Shown here: piece after piece, positions 7,136 through 15,088 of the stretch | Numbering within the stretch: position 1 is the first letter of the stretch | Layout of the letters: each line of letters opens with the position of its first letter | Assembly (NCBI GenBank): GCA_964568075.1 | Contig: CAZMOM010000047.1 | Location: 1-19,393 of the forward strand | Length of the DNA: 19,393 bases | Origin: MnTg04 sp964568075 | GTDB lineage: Bacteria > Pseudomonadota > Gammaproteobacteria > Steroidobacterales > MnTg04 | Direction of reading: 5' to 3' | Position numbers and translations under genes: made by a program | Notes under the pieces: model-generated | Told to the model about the DNA's origin: nothing | The model's input: the letters and a program-made list of their open reading frames with translations, nothing else | Databases searched by the model: none

Positions 7136-9208
7136 ATGACCAAAATTCGCCATTTACCGATGCTGCTGATTTTTCTGGCAGCGTCTACTGTCGCCCAGGC
7201 CCAGGGACGAGACACACCGGACAGCAAATTCCGTATCCTCCATTACGAACCGCTGACGGCGGGAAAACTCACGGGCAGGAGCAGGCTGGCTGGCCAGACG
7301 ATTCGTTTCCAGGCCCTGGGCCGTGACTTTTCGATTCGCCTGCGTGACAACAACCGCCTGCTGCAGGGGCTGCCCCGGGAGCGGCGCCAGGCGATTCTGC
7401 AAACGATGGAGGTTCTGCGAGGCCAGCTCGACCGGGTGCCGGGCTCCTGGGTCCGGCTTACGCGAAGTGGCGGCGAAGTTCGTGGTCTTATCTGGGATGG
7501 ACAGGAAATGTTCGTTATCGCGCCGGAGCATGAAATCGCGATCTCCAGCGCGACGCCGTCAATCGTCCAGGCGCGCGGTCCGGCCATCTATCGCTGGGCA
7601 GACACGGAAAATCATTATAGCGATATCGTAAAGCGGCACCCGCAAGCGGCGGAAACCACTTCGGCGGAGCTATACAGCTTGCTGACCGGGGAGCTCGCGG
7701 CCAAGGCACAGGCCCATGGTGGCAGCGTTCATTACCGGCTGGACATCGCGGCACTGGGCGATTCCGAGTACACCAATGTGCTGGGTAGTCTGTCCGAGCA
7801 AGGCATGATCGACAGGGTCAATGGCGTTGACGGGATTTTCGAAAGCCAGCTTGGAGTACGCATCAACCTGGTGGAACTGCGGACTTTTACCGCGGTGGAC
7901 GATCCGTTTGGAACGATATTTCCCGCAACCATCGATCCATCAGCATTGATTGACGATTTGGCGTGTTACAAGTGCGGTGCTCCGGACAATTGCGAGACTC
8001 AGGTCCCCCCTCCCAATTGCGGGGATCCGACACTGAGTCCGTTGGGTCTCGTGCATCTGTTTACCGGCCTGAACCTCGACGGCGCCACGGTGGGCATCGC
8101 CTTTCTGGGTACCGTGTGTCATGCCGCTGTGGGCGTATCCGTAACCCAGGCGATCAACGGCCCGAGTCCCAATTACCTGGTCACCGCCCATGAATTCGGT
8201 CATAACTTTAACGCCCCGCATGACGCTGATCCCGACGAGGCCTGCGCCGGCGTGGACGACACGTTCCTGATGGCGCCCCGGTTCAATGGCAATGAAACGT
8301 TTTCCAGTTGCAGCATTGAGCAAATTCAGACCCAGATAAACAGCGTATCCTGTCTCACTATACTGCCTGGCGCCGACGTCGGCGTCTTTCTGTCGGCCGC
8401 CGACCCGCATATCCGCGTCGGTGAAACAACGATGATTACCGCGTCGGCGACAAATAATGGCCCGCAAACGGCGACCAATTCCCTGGTCGTTATCGATCTT
8501 GGGCCATTACTGACGGTCGGGCCCGGGCAGTTGAATCCCGCCTGCACGACGATCGATGGCCAGGTTCTAAGTTGCCCTGCCGGCGACCTGGCTCCAGGCA
8601 GCCAGCGATTCTTCGACCAGTTGGTTGAAACGGTCTCACAGTTCGGTACGGCAAGCATTGTTGCGACTGTCAGCAGCGACATCGCTGACGACGACACGAG
8701 CAATAACAGCGATAGCCTCGGCCTGCCCGTCGTGATCCGGCTCGTCGATCTGCTGGCGGAAATAGGGCCTTTACCGACCGGCCTGGTGACGGGCGGCAGA
8801 AGCAGTTTTAGCGTTACGCTGACAAATCTGGGACCAGATGTCGCATCCCAGCCCGAGATCGATCTATCGGCCGGGGGGACAGGTCTGTCCTTCTTTTCCG
8901 TAACAGCCGATATCGGTAGCTGTGTGCATACCGCAAGAGCCGCAACCTGCACGACCGCTGATCTGGGTGATACGCAGACGATAACCGTTACCTTCGACGC
9001 GCTAAGCGCAGGCACATTCACAATAACTGCGACTGCTCAAACTGCCAGTGCGGAAGAATTTGACACGAACGCCACGAACGATACGGTCAACGCCAGCATT
9101 TCCCTGCGAAATAGCAACACCACCAGCGGGGGCGGCGGCTCGTTCGGATTCTGGCTATTGGGGATACTGCTTTTCTCTGGCGCCTGGCGACGGCTGGTCT
9201 ACCGATGA
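7136..9208 (+). CDS. Secreted M12-like (reprolysin-type) metalloprotease with DUF11-like domains and a GlyGly-CTERM-like tail
   Basis: This protein has about 690 residues. A signal peptide (1-23, ending VAQA) precedes a propeptide-like region. The metzincin core has HEFGHNFNAPH, with zinc ligands H352, H356 and H362, and a Met-turn in TFLMAP near residue 379. The many cysteines around it recall ADAM-type catalytic domains. Two DUF11-like beta-sandwich repeats follow (from about 413 and 536; each has a TNxGP-type motif and a DxxxxNN end). The C-terminus is a glycine run (GGGG), a hydrophobic helix (FGFWLLGILLFSGAW) and Arg residues, the layout of GlyGly-CTERM sorting signals processed by rhombosortase. 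The protein is therefore probably exported, trimmed and released or surface-held. ATG 7136 has GGGA about 10 nt upstream; an in-frame TTG at 7127 is possible. Confidence 0.85.
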   Translation: MTKIRHLPMLLIFLAASTVAQAQGRDTPDSKFRILHYEPLTAGKLTGRSRLAGQTIRFQALGRDFSIRLRDNNRLLQGLPRERRQAILQTMEVLRGQLDRVPGSWVRLTRSGGEVRGLIWDGQEMFVIAPEHEIAISSATPSIVQARGPAIYRWADTENHYSDIVKRHPQAAETTSAELYSLLTGELAAKAQAHGGSVHYRLDIAALGDSEYTNVLGSLSEQGMIDRVNGVDGIFESQLGVRINLVELRTFTAVDDPFGTIFPATIDPSALIDDLACYKCGAPDNCETQVPPPNCGDPTLSPLGLVHLFTGLNLDGATVGIAFLGTVCHAAVGVSVTQAINGPSPNYLVTAHEFGHNFNAPHDADPDEACAGVDDTFLMAPRFNGNETFSSCSIEQIQTQINSVSCLTILPGADVGVFLSAADPHIRVGETTMITASATNNGPQTATNSLVVIDLGPLLTVGPGQLNPACTTIDGQVLSCPAGDLAPGSQRFFDQLVETVSQFGTASIVATVSSDIADDDTSNNSDSLGLPVVIRLVDLLAEIGPLPTGLVTGGRSSFSVTLTNLGPDVASQPEIDLSAGGTGLSFFSVTADIGSCVHTARAATCTTADLGDTQTITVTFDALSAGTFTITATAQTASAEEFDTNATNDTVNASISLRNSNTTSGGGGSFGFWLLGILLFSGAWRRLVYR

Positions 9209-9273
9209 ATCCGGCTGTGTTTCGTGTGGCCGTCCGGGCATAATACCTACCGGTTAACCAATCGGATGGCAAA

Positions 9274-10281
9274 ATGAGGCGCAAGCATCGATCAATGGTG
9301 CCAGCCACCATATTGTTTTTTGCAGCCATGACATCAAACGCTGAGTCCCCGATCGCGGTCGCCATTCATGGTGGCGCCGGCACCATTTCGCGGTCGACCG
9401 TAACGCCTGAAATGGAAAACGCGATCCGGGAGAAGCTGACCGAGGCCGCAAAAGCCGCCTACCTGGTGCTTAAAGAAGGTGGCGAGAGCATCGACGCTGT
9501 CACCGCAGCGGTGCTCATACTCGAGGATTCACCACATTTCAACGCCGGCAAGGGCGCGGTGTTTACCTGGGACGGCGAAAACGAACTGGATGCGTCGATC
9601 ATGGACGGCAGGACGCTAAATGCGGGCGCTGTTTCAGGGGTCAGGAATATCGCCAACCCAATTCTGCTGGCCCGAAAAGTCATGGACGACTCGCCGCACG
9701 TATTTCTGTCAGGGCGCGGAGCGGAACAATTTGCTCTCGAGCAAGGGATGGAGAGCGTTCCCGATGACTATTTCTATACCGAGCGTCGCTGGAAGCAATT
9801 ATTGAAAATGAAGAAAGACCCCGAACCGGCGTCCAGTAGTCCCTCTTTTCAGATTGGCACGGTGGGGGCCGTCGCGCTCGACCGCAAAGGCAACCTGGCG
9901 GCCGCGACATCGACCGGCGGCACGACCGGCAAACGTTATGGACGTATCGGAGACAGCCCGGTTATCGGCGCCGGAACTTACGCCAACAACCGGAGCGTGG
10001 CCGTTTCCGCGACCGGGGCCGGCGAATTCTTTATTCGCGGTACGGTGGCTCATGACATCGCCGCACTGGTTGAATATCGCGAGCTATCGCTGGATGAAGC
10101 CACGCATGAAGTGGTGATAAGGAAACTGGGCGATTTAAAAGGAGACGGTGGCGTTATCGCAATCGATCGCAATGGCAACATCAGCATGCCATTCAATACC
10201 GAGGGAATGTATCGAGCAGCCATCGATACCAAGGGTAAATTGACGATTCTGCTATATAGACAAAAGTCGGCAGATCATTAG
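9274..10281 (+). CDS. Isoaspartyl peptidase / plant-type L-asparaginase (Ntn hydrolase), exported
   Basis: This 335-residue precursor belongs to the type 2 asparaginase family. Diagnostic blocks are IAVAIHGGAGTI near the mature N-terminus, HFNAGKGAVF, LDASIMDG, and the autocleavage site IGTVGAVALD, where T196 becomes the N-terminal nucleophile of the beta subunit. The following TSTGGTTGKRYGRIGDSPVI carries substrate-binding residues. A signal peptide (1-23, ending SNA) indicates export. The family removes isoaspartyl residues from peptides or hydrolyses asparagine. GGATGG upstream supports ATG 9274; M8 is an alternative. The gene follows the metalloprotease after 65 bp and may be co-transcribed. 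Its stop codon overlaps the stop of the convergent next gene. Confidence 0.93.
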   Translation: MRRKHRSMVPATILFFAAMTSNAESPIAVAIHGGAGTISRSTVTPEMENAIREKLTEAAKAAYLVLKEGGESIDAVTAAVLILEDSPHFNAGKGAVFTWDGENELDASIMDGRTLNAGAVSGVRNIANPILLARKVMDDSPHVFLSGRGAEQFALEQGMESVPDDYFYTERRWKQLLKMKKDPEPASSSPSFQIGTVGAVALDRKGNLAAATSTGGTTGKRYGRIGDSPVIGAGTYANNRSVAVSATGAGEFFIRGTVAHDIAALVEYRELSLDEATHEVVIRKLGDLKGDGGVIAIDRNGNISMPFNTEGMYRAAIDTKGKLTILLYRQKSADH

Positions 10282-11426
10282 GCCGCAGGCAGGAATTTCC
10301 TCAGGGCACCGAGCAGGCGGCGTATATCCTCCTCGTCGTTATACAAATAAGGCGCTATTCGCAGGCGATTGCCGCGCTGACTGACGAAAACATTTTCGCA
10401 ACTCAGTTTTTTCAGCAGATCAGCGGGTGAATTATCAGGCAGTTCGATGCCAAGCAAGTGCGGGGCGTGAGGTGACGGCACGGCCAGCCCCATTTCGATT
10501 GCGCCGGATTCTATTTTGTCGCTGATCTGCAGAATGCTATCGGCGATGTTGTCGGTTCCCCACTCGGTTATCTGCCGGAGTGCGGCGATCATAACCGGCC
10601 ATTGTGCGAACTGGGCGCGACCACCCATGTCGAATCGTCTCGCGCCGGCCTGATATTCGTTGCGATAATTGACCAGCGCCGCGAAGTCCTCGCTACCCGC
10701 CCGGTTAATCCATGCCTCCTCGAGGGGGATCCCCTGCTGCCATCTCGGCGCTACGTAAAGACAGCCAAACCCGTACGGCCCTAGCAGCCATTTGTAAGCG
10801 GAGCAAAAAACGAAATCCGGATCCAGCCTGGCAATTTCGGCTGGCATGACGCCAACTGACTGGGTCAGGTCCAACGCGAGGACGGCACCCAGTTGATGAC
10901 AGCGATCCGCGATCGGGGACAGGTCCACCAGCGCGCCATCGGTCCAGTGCACGTTCGGTAAGGCCACCAGCGCGGCCGGGTCCTGCAGCTGCTCCAGGAT
11001 GACTTCCGTCCAGTCGGTTTGGTCCGGTTTTTCCAAAAACACGACGTCAAGCTGTTGCCGCTTGGCCAGGGACAACCACGGATAGACATTCGACGGAAAC
11101 TGTCCGGCCAGCATGACGATACGCTGGCCCGGTTCGAATGTAAGGTTGTTGGCAGCTATCGAGGCGCCGTAACTGACCGACGATGTCAGGGCAACATCGT
11201 CCGCCGGGCAACCGAGAACTTCGGCAAAAAGTCGTCGAGCCTGCTCGGGACCCGTGAAAAAATCCTCCACAGAAACCGTCCAGGGTCGTTGTTTTATCTT
11301 TGCCGCGGTAACGCCGGCATCTGTTGAGACTGTCAGCTGTGGCGAAAGGTACCCACAATTGAAATAGGTGACGTCCCTGGGTATAGCGAACAAATGCCGC
11401 TGGCTGGATATGACCGTTTCTGACAT
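10278..11426 (-). CDS. Class V aminotransferase-fold PLP-dependent enzyme
   Basis: This 382-residue enzyme has the class V (cysteine desulfurase/kynureninase-like) pattern. It begins with VTYFNCGYLSPQ, followed by SSVSYGASIAANN for phosphate binding. H160 lies in PNVHWTDG, D186 in ALDLTQSVG pairs with the PLP ring nitrogen, and K212 in CSAYKWLLGPYG forms the Schiff base. No cysteine-desulfurase active-site loop is evident, so sulfur transfer is not indicated; the substrate is unknown. I chose the ATG at 11426 because the conserved fold begins right after it. The 45 upstream codons of open frame overlap the divergent sulfotransferase gene and look non-coding. Only 52 bp separate it from that gene, so both promoters must share this space. 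Coupled expression with the sulfotransferase pair is inference. Confidence 0.85.
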   Translation of the reverse strand: MSETVISSQRHLFAIPRDVTYFNCGYLSPQLTVSTDAGVTAAKIKQRPWTVSVEDFFTGPEQARRLFAEVLGCPADDVALTSSVSYGASIAANNLTFEPGQRIVMLAGQFPSNVYPWLSLAKRQQLDVVFLEKPDQTDWTEVILEQLQDPAALVALPNVHWTDGALVDLSPIADRCHQLGAVLALDLTQSVGVMPAEIARLDPDFVFCSAYKWLLGPYGFGCLYVAPRWQQGIPLEEAWINRAGSEDFAALVNYRNEYQAGARRFDMGGRAQFAQWPVMIAALRQITEWGTDNIADSILQISDKIESGAIEMGLAVPSPHAPHLLGIELPDNSPADLLKKLSCENVFVSQRGNRLRIAPYLYNDEEDIRRLLGALRKFLPAA

Positions 11427-11478
11427 TCTAGGCAGGTTATTGACAAGCGAAACTATTCTCAAGCGGATAAGCGAAATA

Positions 11479-12243
11479 ATGACAAGACATTTGTGCCTTT
11501 GGTCCGGGCCAAGAAATGTTTCCACAGCTTTGATGTACAGTTTTGCCCAGCGCGACGACACGCTCGTGGTCGACGAACCTTTGTATGGACATTATTTGCG
11601 TGTCACCGGTGCGGACCACCCCGGGCGAGATGAGGTTTTAGCAGCGATGGACACCGATGGAAACCGGGTCATGCAGACGATGCTGAACCGCAACATGGAT
11701 CGGCCGTTGTTGTTCATAAAGCAGATGGCCCATCATCTCGTCGGTCTGGATCACGCGTTTCTGAAGAGGATGGTCAATATTCTCTTGATTCGAGATCCAA
11801 GGGAAATGCTGCCTTCACTGATAATCCAGCTCCCCGATGCGAGCGTATCCGATACGGGACTGGCGCAGCAGTACGAATTGCTACAGGAACTCAGGCGACT
11901 TGGACAGGACCCGGTGGTGTTGGACTCACGGGAATTGGTGCAAAACCCGAGCAGGATTTTACACAAACTCTGCCAAAAGATTGACATTCCGTTTACGGAA
12001 AAAATGCTGCGTTGGCCGGCCGAAGCCAGACGCGAAGATGGCGTCTGGGCCCGATACTGGTATCACCGCGTCCACGAATCGACTGGCTTCGCGCCGTACC
12101 GTCCGAAAACAGAGCCGTTTCCGGCGCATCTGCAGCCATTGCTCGAACAATGCCAGCCTTTTTACGATCGATTGTCGCAGAGCGCCTTAACGGCCAACGA
12201 CCAGGAAAGAGGAAGTCATGAGACAAGTAAAATTGCCGGATGA
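11479..12243 (+). CDS. Sulfotransferase-like protein
   Basis: This 254-residue cytoplasmic protein begins MTRHLCLWSGPRNVSTALMY. SGPRNVST (8-15) is the P-loop-like 5'-phosphosulfate binding motif of PAPS-dependent sulfotransferases. NILLIRDPREMLPSL further on fits the 3'-phosphate binding region. It should transfer sulfate from PAPS to a small acceptor, but a few relatives may be kinases or have lost activity. ATG 11479 is chosen because the P-loop begins eight residues later; upstream open frame to 11368 overlaps the divergent gene. A perfect TTGACA lies at 11440-11445 without a good -10 at normal spacing. The 3' end overlaps the class IV aminotransferase gene by 26 nt, so translation is probably coupled and the two proteins probably act in one pathway. 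Confidence 0.82.
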   Translation: MTRHLCLWSGPRNVSTALMYSFAQRDDTLVVDEPLYGHYLRVTGADHPGRDEVLAAMDTDGNRVMQTMLNRNMDRPLLFIKQMAHHLVGLDHAFLKRMVNILLIRDPREMLPSLIIQLPDASVSDTGLAQQYELLQELRRLGQDPVVLDSRELVQNPSRILHKLCQKIDIPFTEKMLRWPAEARREDGVWARYWYHRVHESTGFAPYRPKTEPFPAHLQPLLEQCQPFYDRLSQSALTANDQERGSHETSKIAG

Positions 12244-13135
12244 AAGGAATCGAAATATCCAGGTTTGGGTCGGTAACGGTCTGCAACACAGAAATGAGGC
12301 CGCGGTCTCTGTCTTCGACAGCGTGGTACAAGGGGGCGATGCCGTTTGGGAGGGTTTACGGGTTTACCAGGGCCATATCGGCGAACTTGACGCTCATCTC
12401 GATCGGCTTTACTCGTCGGCAAAGGCCATGGCATTCGTTAGCGTACCTGATCGTGCGTGGCTGACGAACGCGATTTTTTCCACGCTCGAAGCCAACGGCA
12501 TGACTGACGACGCCCACGTTAGACTTACCTTGACCCGCGGCGAAAAAGTCACGTCCGGAATGAACCCCAGGTTTAACAAAGCCGGGCCGTGCCTGATCGT
12601 TCTCGCCGAATGGAAGCCGCCCATCTATCCTGAACCATTAATCTTGATCACTTCCGCTATCAGAAGAAACGGCCCGCAATTTGTCGACTCGAAAATCCAC
12701 CACAACAATCTGATCAACAATATTCTTGCCGTTATTCAGGCTAATGCGGCGGGTGTCGATGCCGCATTGATGCTGGATGCCAATGGCTTTGTTTCGGAAA
12801 CCAACGATACCAATATTTTCATGGTACACAACCAGGAACTGTTCACGCCGCACGCGGACGCCTGTCTGCCGGGTATAACGCGCTCGATGATTATCCGAAT
12901 TGCCGGAGACAAAAAAATAGCCTGCCGGGAAAAAAACCTGTCACTGGCCGAGTTCTATACAGCGGATGAAGTCTTTACGACCGGCACGATGGGGGAACTG
13001 ACACCCGTCAGGGAAATAGACGGACGAACAATCGGTGATGAATATCCGGGAAACCTTACCCGCCGTCTGCAGGAGCTGCACCGGGAGACAATCCTGCGCA
13101 ATGCGACACCATTGCCTTTCGCTCAGCATCGATGA
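12218..13135 (+). CDS. Class IV aminotransferase (branched-chain or D-amino-acid aminotransferase-like)
   Basis: This 305-residue fold-type IV PLP enzyme has FDSVVQGGDAVWEGLRVYQG near the N-terminus, R62-type contact residues in LDAHLDRLYSSA, and K159 in VDSKIHHNNLINN as the PLP lysine. E194 in GFVSETNDTNIF contacts the pyridine nitrogen, and FTTGTMGELTPV is the terminal PLP-phosphate motif. Family members handle branched-chain amino acids, D-amino acids or aminodeoxychorismate. The overlap with a sulfotransferase gene, and the absence of ilv genes, argue against simple valine/isoleucine synthesis. The start has a strong Shine-Dalgarno (AGAGGAAG) inside the upstream gene. It is followed by 230 bp with no clear terminator before the convergent HlyD-type gene. 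Confidence 0.87.
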   Translation: MRQVKLPDERNRNIQVWVGNGLQHRNEAAVSVFDSVVQGGDAVWEGLRVYQGHIGELDAHLDRLYSSAKAMAFVSVPDRAWLTNAIFSTLEANGMTDDAHVRLTLTRGEKVTSGMNPRFNKAGPCLIVLAEWKPPIYPEPLILITSAIRRNGPQFVDSKIHHNNLINNILAVIQANAAGVDAALMLDANGFVSETNDTNIFMVHNQELFTPHADACLPGITRSMIIRIAGDKKIACREKNLSLAEFYTADEVFTTGTMGELTPVREIDGRTIGDEYPGNLTRRLQELHRETILRNATPLPFAQHR

Positions 13136-13367
13136 TCGTGCATTGGGTGTTGCAGATAAAGACTGTTCCCCCCCACGGTCATTCATTTTTTTCAATGGTC
13201 AAGCCGGCGCGACCCGGGCGATTTCCCCCCGAGCCAGGTTCACCGCTGTCACCCGAGCTCGCACAGCTGATAATCTCAAAGGCTCCTGACATCGCTATTG
13301 TCGATGTTATGCGTACCAGCCGTCCTGGTTTCTTAATTGTCGATCTCAGCAATTCTCCCGGCGAATG
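13136..13367. other. Intergenic region between convergent genes
   Basis: No gene or rho-independent terminator is apparent. An open frame (13132-13383) overlaps both neighbours and has no recognisable motif. Confidence 0.35.
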
Positions 13368-14687
13368 TCAGTCGGTCAGATAGACAGTCTGGGCGCCTTT
13401 AAAACGTGTAATGTCGGAGATGACGATCATGTCGCCCTCTTTTAGACCTGCCGATATTTCCAATGCGTTGACGCTGGTCGATCCGATGCTGATCGCCTGT
13501 CTTCGCGCAAGGCCCTCGGCGACCAGATATGCCAGCCGGCCATTTCCGCTATCGTAAAAAGGGCCGCGCAGCACGAGAAGAACATCGTCCCGTTCTTCGA
13601 GAACAATTTTTACTGATACCCGCTGATTTTGTCTTAACCCGGCGGGCGGGATGTCGGCAAAGCGCACCCGGCCGGTTACCTGGTTGTTCCGGACTTCCGG
13701 CGAGACCGCCGTCAACAAGCCTGGATAACTGCGCCCGCTATAGGTAACTTCCGCTTCCATCCCGATCGCAAGATCGTCGGCATAGCTTTCTGGTATTTGT
13801 ACTTCGATCTCAAAAGCCGACAGGTCGACTACCGTCAACAACGGCTGATTGCGGTCCACGGCCGCTTTCTGGTCAATTAGAAGATTGCCGATAATCCCGC
13901 TGACCGGCGATCTGATACTTAGCTCATCGACTCGCCTGGTCAAATTATCCACGAGCAATTGCTGACGGCCCCGCTCTAGTTTTTTGGCCTGCAGTTCGAA
14001 TTCCATGCGCTCCTTTTCGAGTCCGGCGCTTTCCTGTGCATGTCTGTATTCCAGTCTCGCGGTTTCGACATCATCAACCGCTTTTTCGTAATCCTGTTCG
14101 CTGATTACATTCGCTTTGTAGGACGCGTCAGCCCTTCTCAACTCACGCTCGGCGGCCGATATTTTTACCTGGGCCAGGTCGATTGTCTGCTGATTGGCCA
14201 ACTGCTGGCTTTTGAATTCGATGGCCTGCCGCTTCAATTCTGTGGCCAGCCGTTGCAAGGTCGATTCTTCCTGTAGCAATTCATTGGTCAGTTCGGGGCT
14301 GTCTACAGTCGCAAGGATATCGCCATTTTCTGCGCTGTCCCCGGCCTGAATTCTTAATGTAACCGTGCCATCCGCCGGAGAAAACAATGTTGGGCTGACC
14401 GCCGCAATAATCGATCCCTGCACGCCGACGTCGCGAACGAATCTGCCTCGTGATACTTCGGCCAACCGGACTTTGGACAATGGCACCGAAATTTCCGCTT
14501 GCGACCACTTGCTGAGCAGCGGATAGACGGCGCCAGTAATGATCGCGAGAACCAGCAGCGCAGACAGCGATATCCATAGCCGACGGCGTTTAGTGCCTGT
14601 CCCCGAAATGATGCGATCAGTTGCCGAAGTGTCTCTGATAGATGCCAACTTTCGATCCGGATTTTCGTTTATGGATGCCAATTTCAT
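13368..14687 (-). CDS. HlyD/MacA-type efflux periplasmic adaptor protein
   Basis: This 439-residue membrane-fusion protein has a cytoplasmic N-terminus, one membrane helix (about 37-57) and the first half of a lipoyl-like domain (about 95-130, SPADGTVTLRIQAGDSAENG). A long coiled-coil hairpin follows (about 135-265). The second lipoyl half is LSIRSPVSGIIGNLLIDQ, and a beta-barrel begins at FEIEVQIPESYADDLAIGME. Adaptors of this type link an inner-membrane ABC or RND pump to an outer-membrane channel. No pump or TolC gene lies in the window, so the partner is elsewhere or lost. The N-terminus has a short duplication, KLASI at 2-6 and 13-17. The Shine-Dalgarno AGGTGA sits about 4 nt before the ATG and directly abuts the MITE insertion site, so the native promoter is displaced. 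Confidence 0.88.
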   Translation of the reverse strand: MKLASINENPDRKLASIRDTSATDRIISGTGTKRRRLWISLSALLVLAIITGAVYPLLSKWSQAEISVPLSKVRLAEVSRGRFVRDVGVQGSIIAAVSPTLFSPADGTVTLRIQAGDSAENGDILATVDSPELTNELLQEESTLQRLATELKRQAIEFKSQQLANQQTIDLAQVKISAAERELRRADASYKANVISEQDYEKAVDDVETARLEYRHAQESAGLEKERMEFELQAKKLERGRQQLLVDNLTRRVDELSIRSPVSGIIGNLLIDQKAAVDRNQPLLTVVDLSAFEIEVQIPESYADDLAIGMEAEVTYSGRSYPGLLTAVSPEVRNNQVTGRVRFADIPPAGLRQNQRVSVKIVLEERDDVLLVLRGPFYDSGNGRLAYLVAEGLARRQAISIGSTSVNALEISAGLKEGDMIVISDITRFKGAQTVYLTD

Positions 14688-14699
14688 CGTTTCACCTAA

Positions 14700-14859
14700 G
14701 GAAGCTCTGCTCTATTCATGGGCGAAGTAGATTGTGATCTAAAATGTTCAGGTTCAAGGCGAGAAGCGCACGTAATAGCTGGCTATTGCGAAGATTTGCA
14801 ACACAGAAGCTGGATATTTTGGGCGCAAGATACGAGTCCATGAATAGAGCAGAGCTTCC
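14700..14859. mobile_element. MITE (160 bp), IS5-like termini, with CTAA target duplication
   Basis: Perfect 22-bp terminal inverted repeats lie at 14700-14721 and 14838-14859; each begins GGAAGCTCTGCTCTATTC when read inward. The element is flanked by CTAA at 14696-14699 and again at 14860-14863, a clear 4-bp target duplication. The interior of about 116 bp has no room for a transposase, which defines a non-autonomous element. GGAAG termini and a YTAR-type 4-bp target agree with what I recall of the IS5 group, but the parent element is not in the window. Confidence 0.92.
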
Positions 14860-14863
14860 CTAA

Positions 14864-15088
14864 TAGTAGATTACGTCACCATCGTGCCGGCCATTCTCCC
14901 AGGCCCGTTACCACGCCAAATCAAGCCATTGGGTACATCTATGACGCCCATCAGGTCCAGACGGTTTAAAAGAGGACTCGCTCCATTGATGAATAACGTG
15001 TTATCGGGATTGGGTCAACCGCCCAGAATCACTCTGAGCTGCTCAGTATATTCAACGGTGGACACCAGCGGGATAGCTGGCCTGTTGG
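14864..15088 (-). pseudogene. Possible gene remnant upstream of the MITE
   Basis: On minus, one frame reads IPLVSTVEYTEQLRVILGG, a stop, and then about 43 further protein-like residues (PDNTLFINGASPLLNRLDLM, later IWRGNGPGRMAGTMVT) to a TAA just before the MITE. The composition looks coding, but there is no start codon context and the internal stop breaks it. I cannot name a family. It may be a decayed gene or an unremarkable intergenic region. Confidence 0.22.

Noticed and set aside
8326..9021. 231-codon minus frame inside the metalloprotease
   Set aside because: It is a shadow of the DUF11-like repeats, with no ribosome site or recognisable motif.
11440..11470. Sigma70 promoter for the sulfotransferase gene
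   Set aside because: TTGACA at 11440 is perfect, but no acceptable -10 occurs at 16-18 bp; GGATAA lies at 19 bp. I mention it only in the gene entry.
13132..13383. 83-codon plus frame between the class IV aminotransferase and HlyD-type genes
   Set aside because: It is proline-rich and motif-free, and it overlaps the 3' ends of both neighbours. I treat it as chance.
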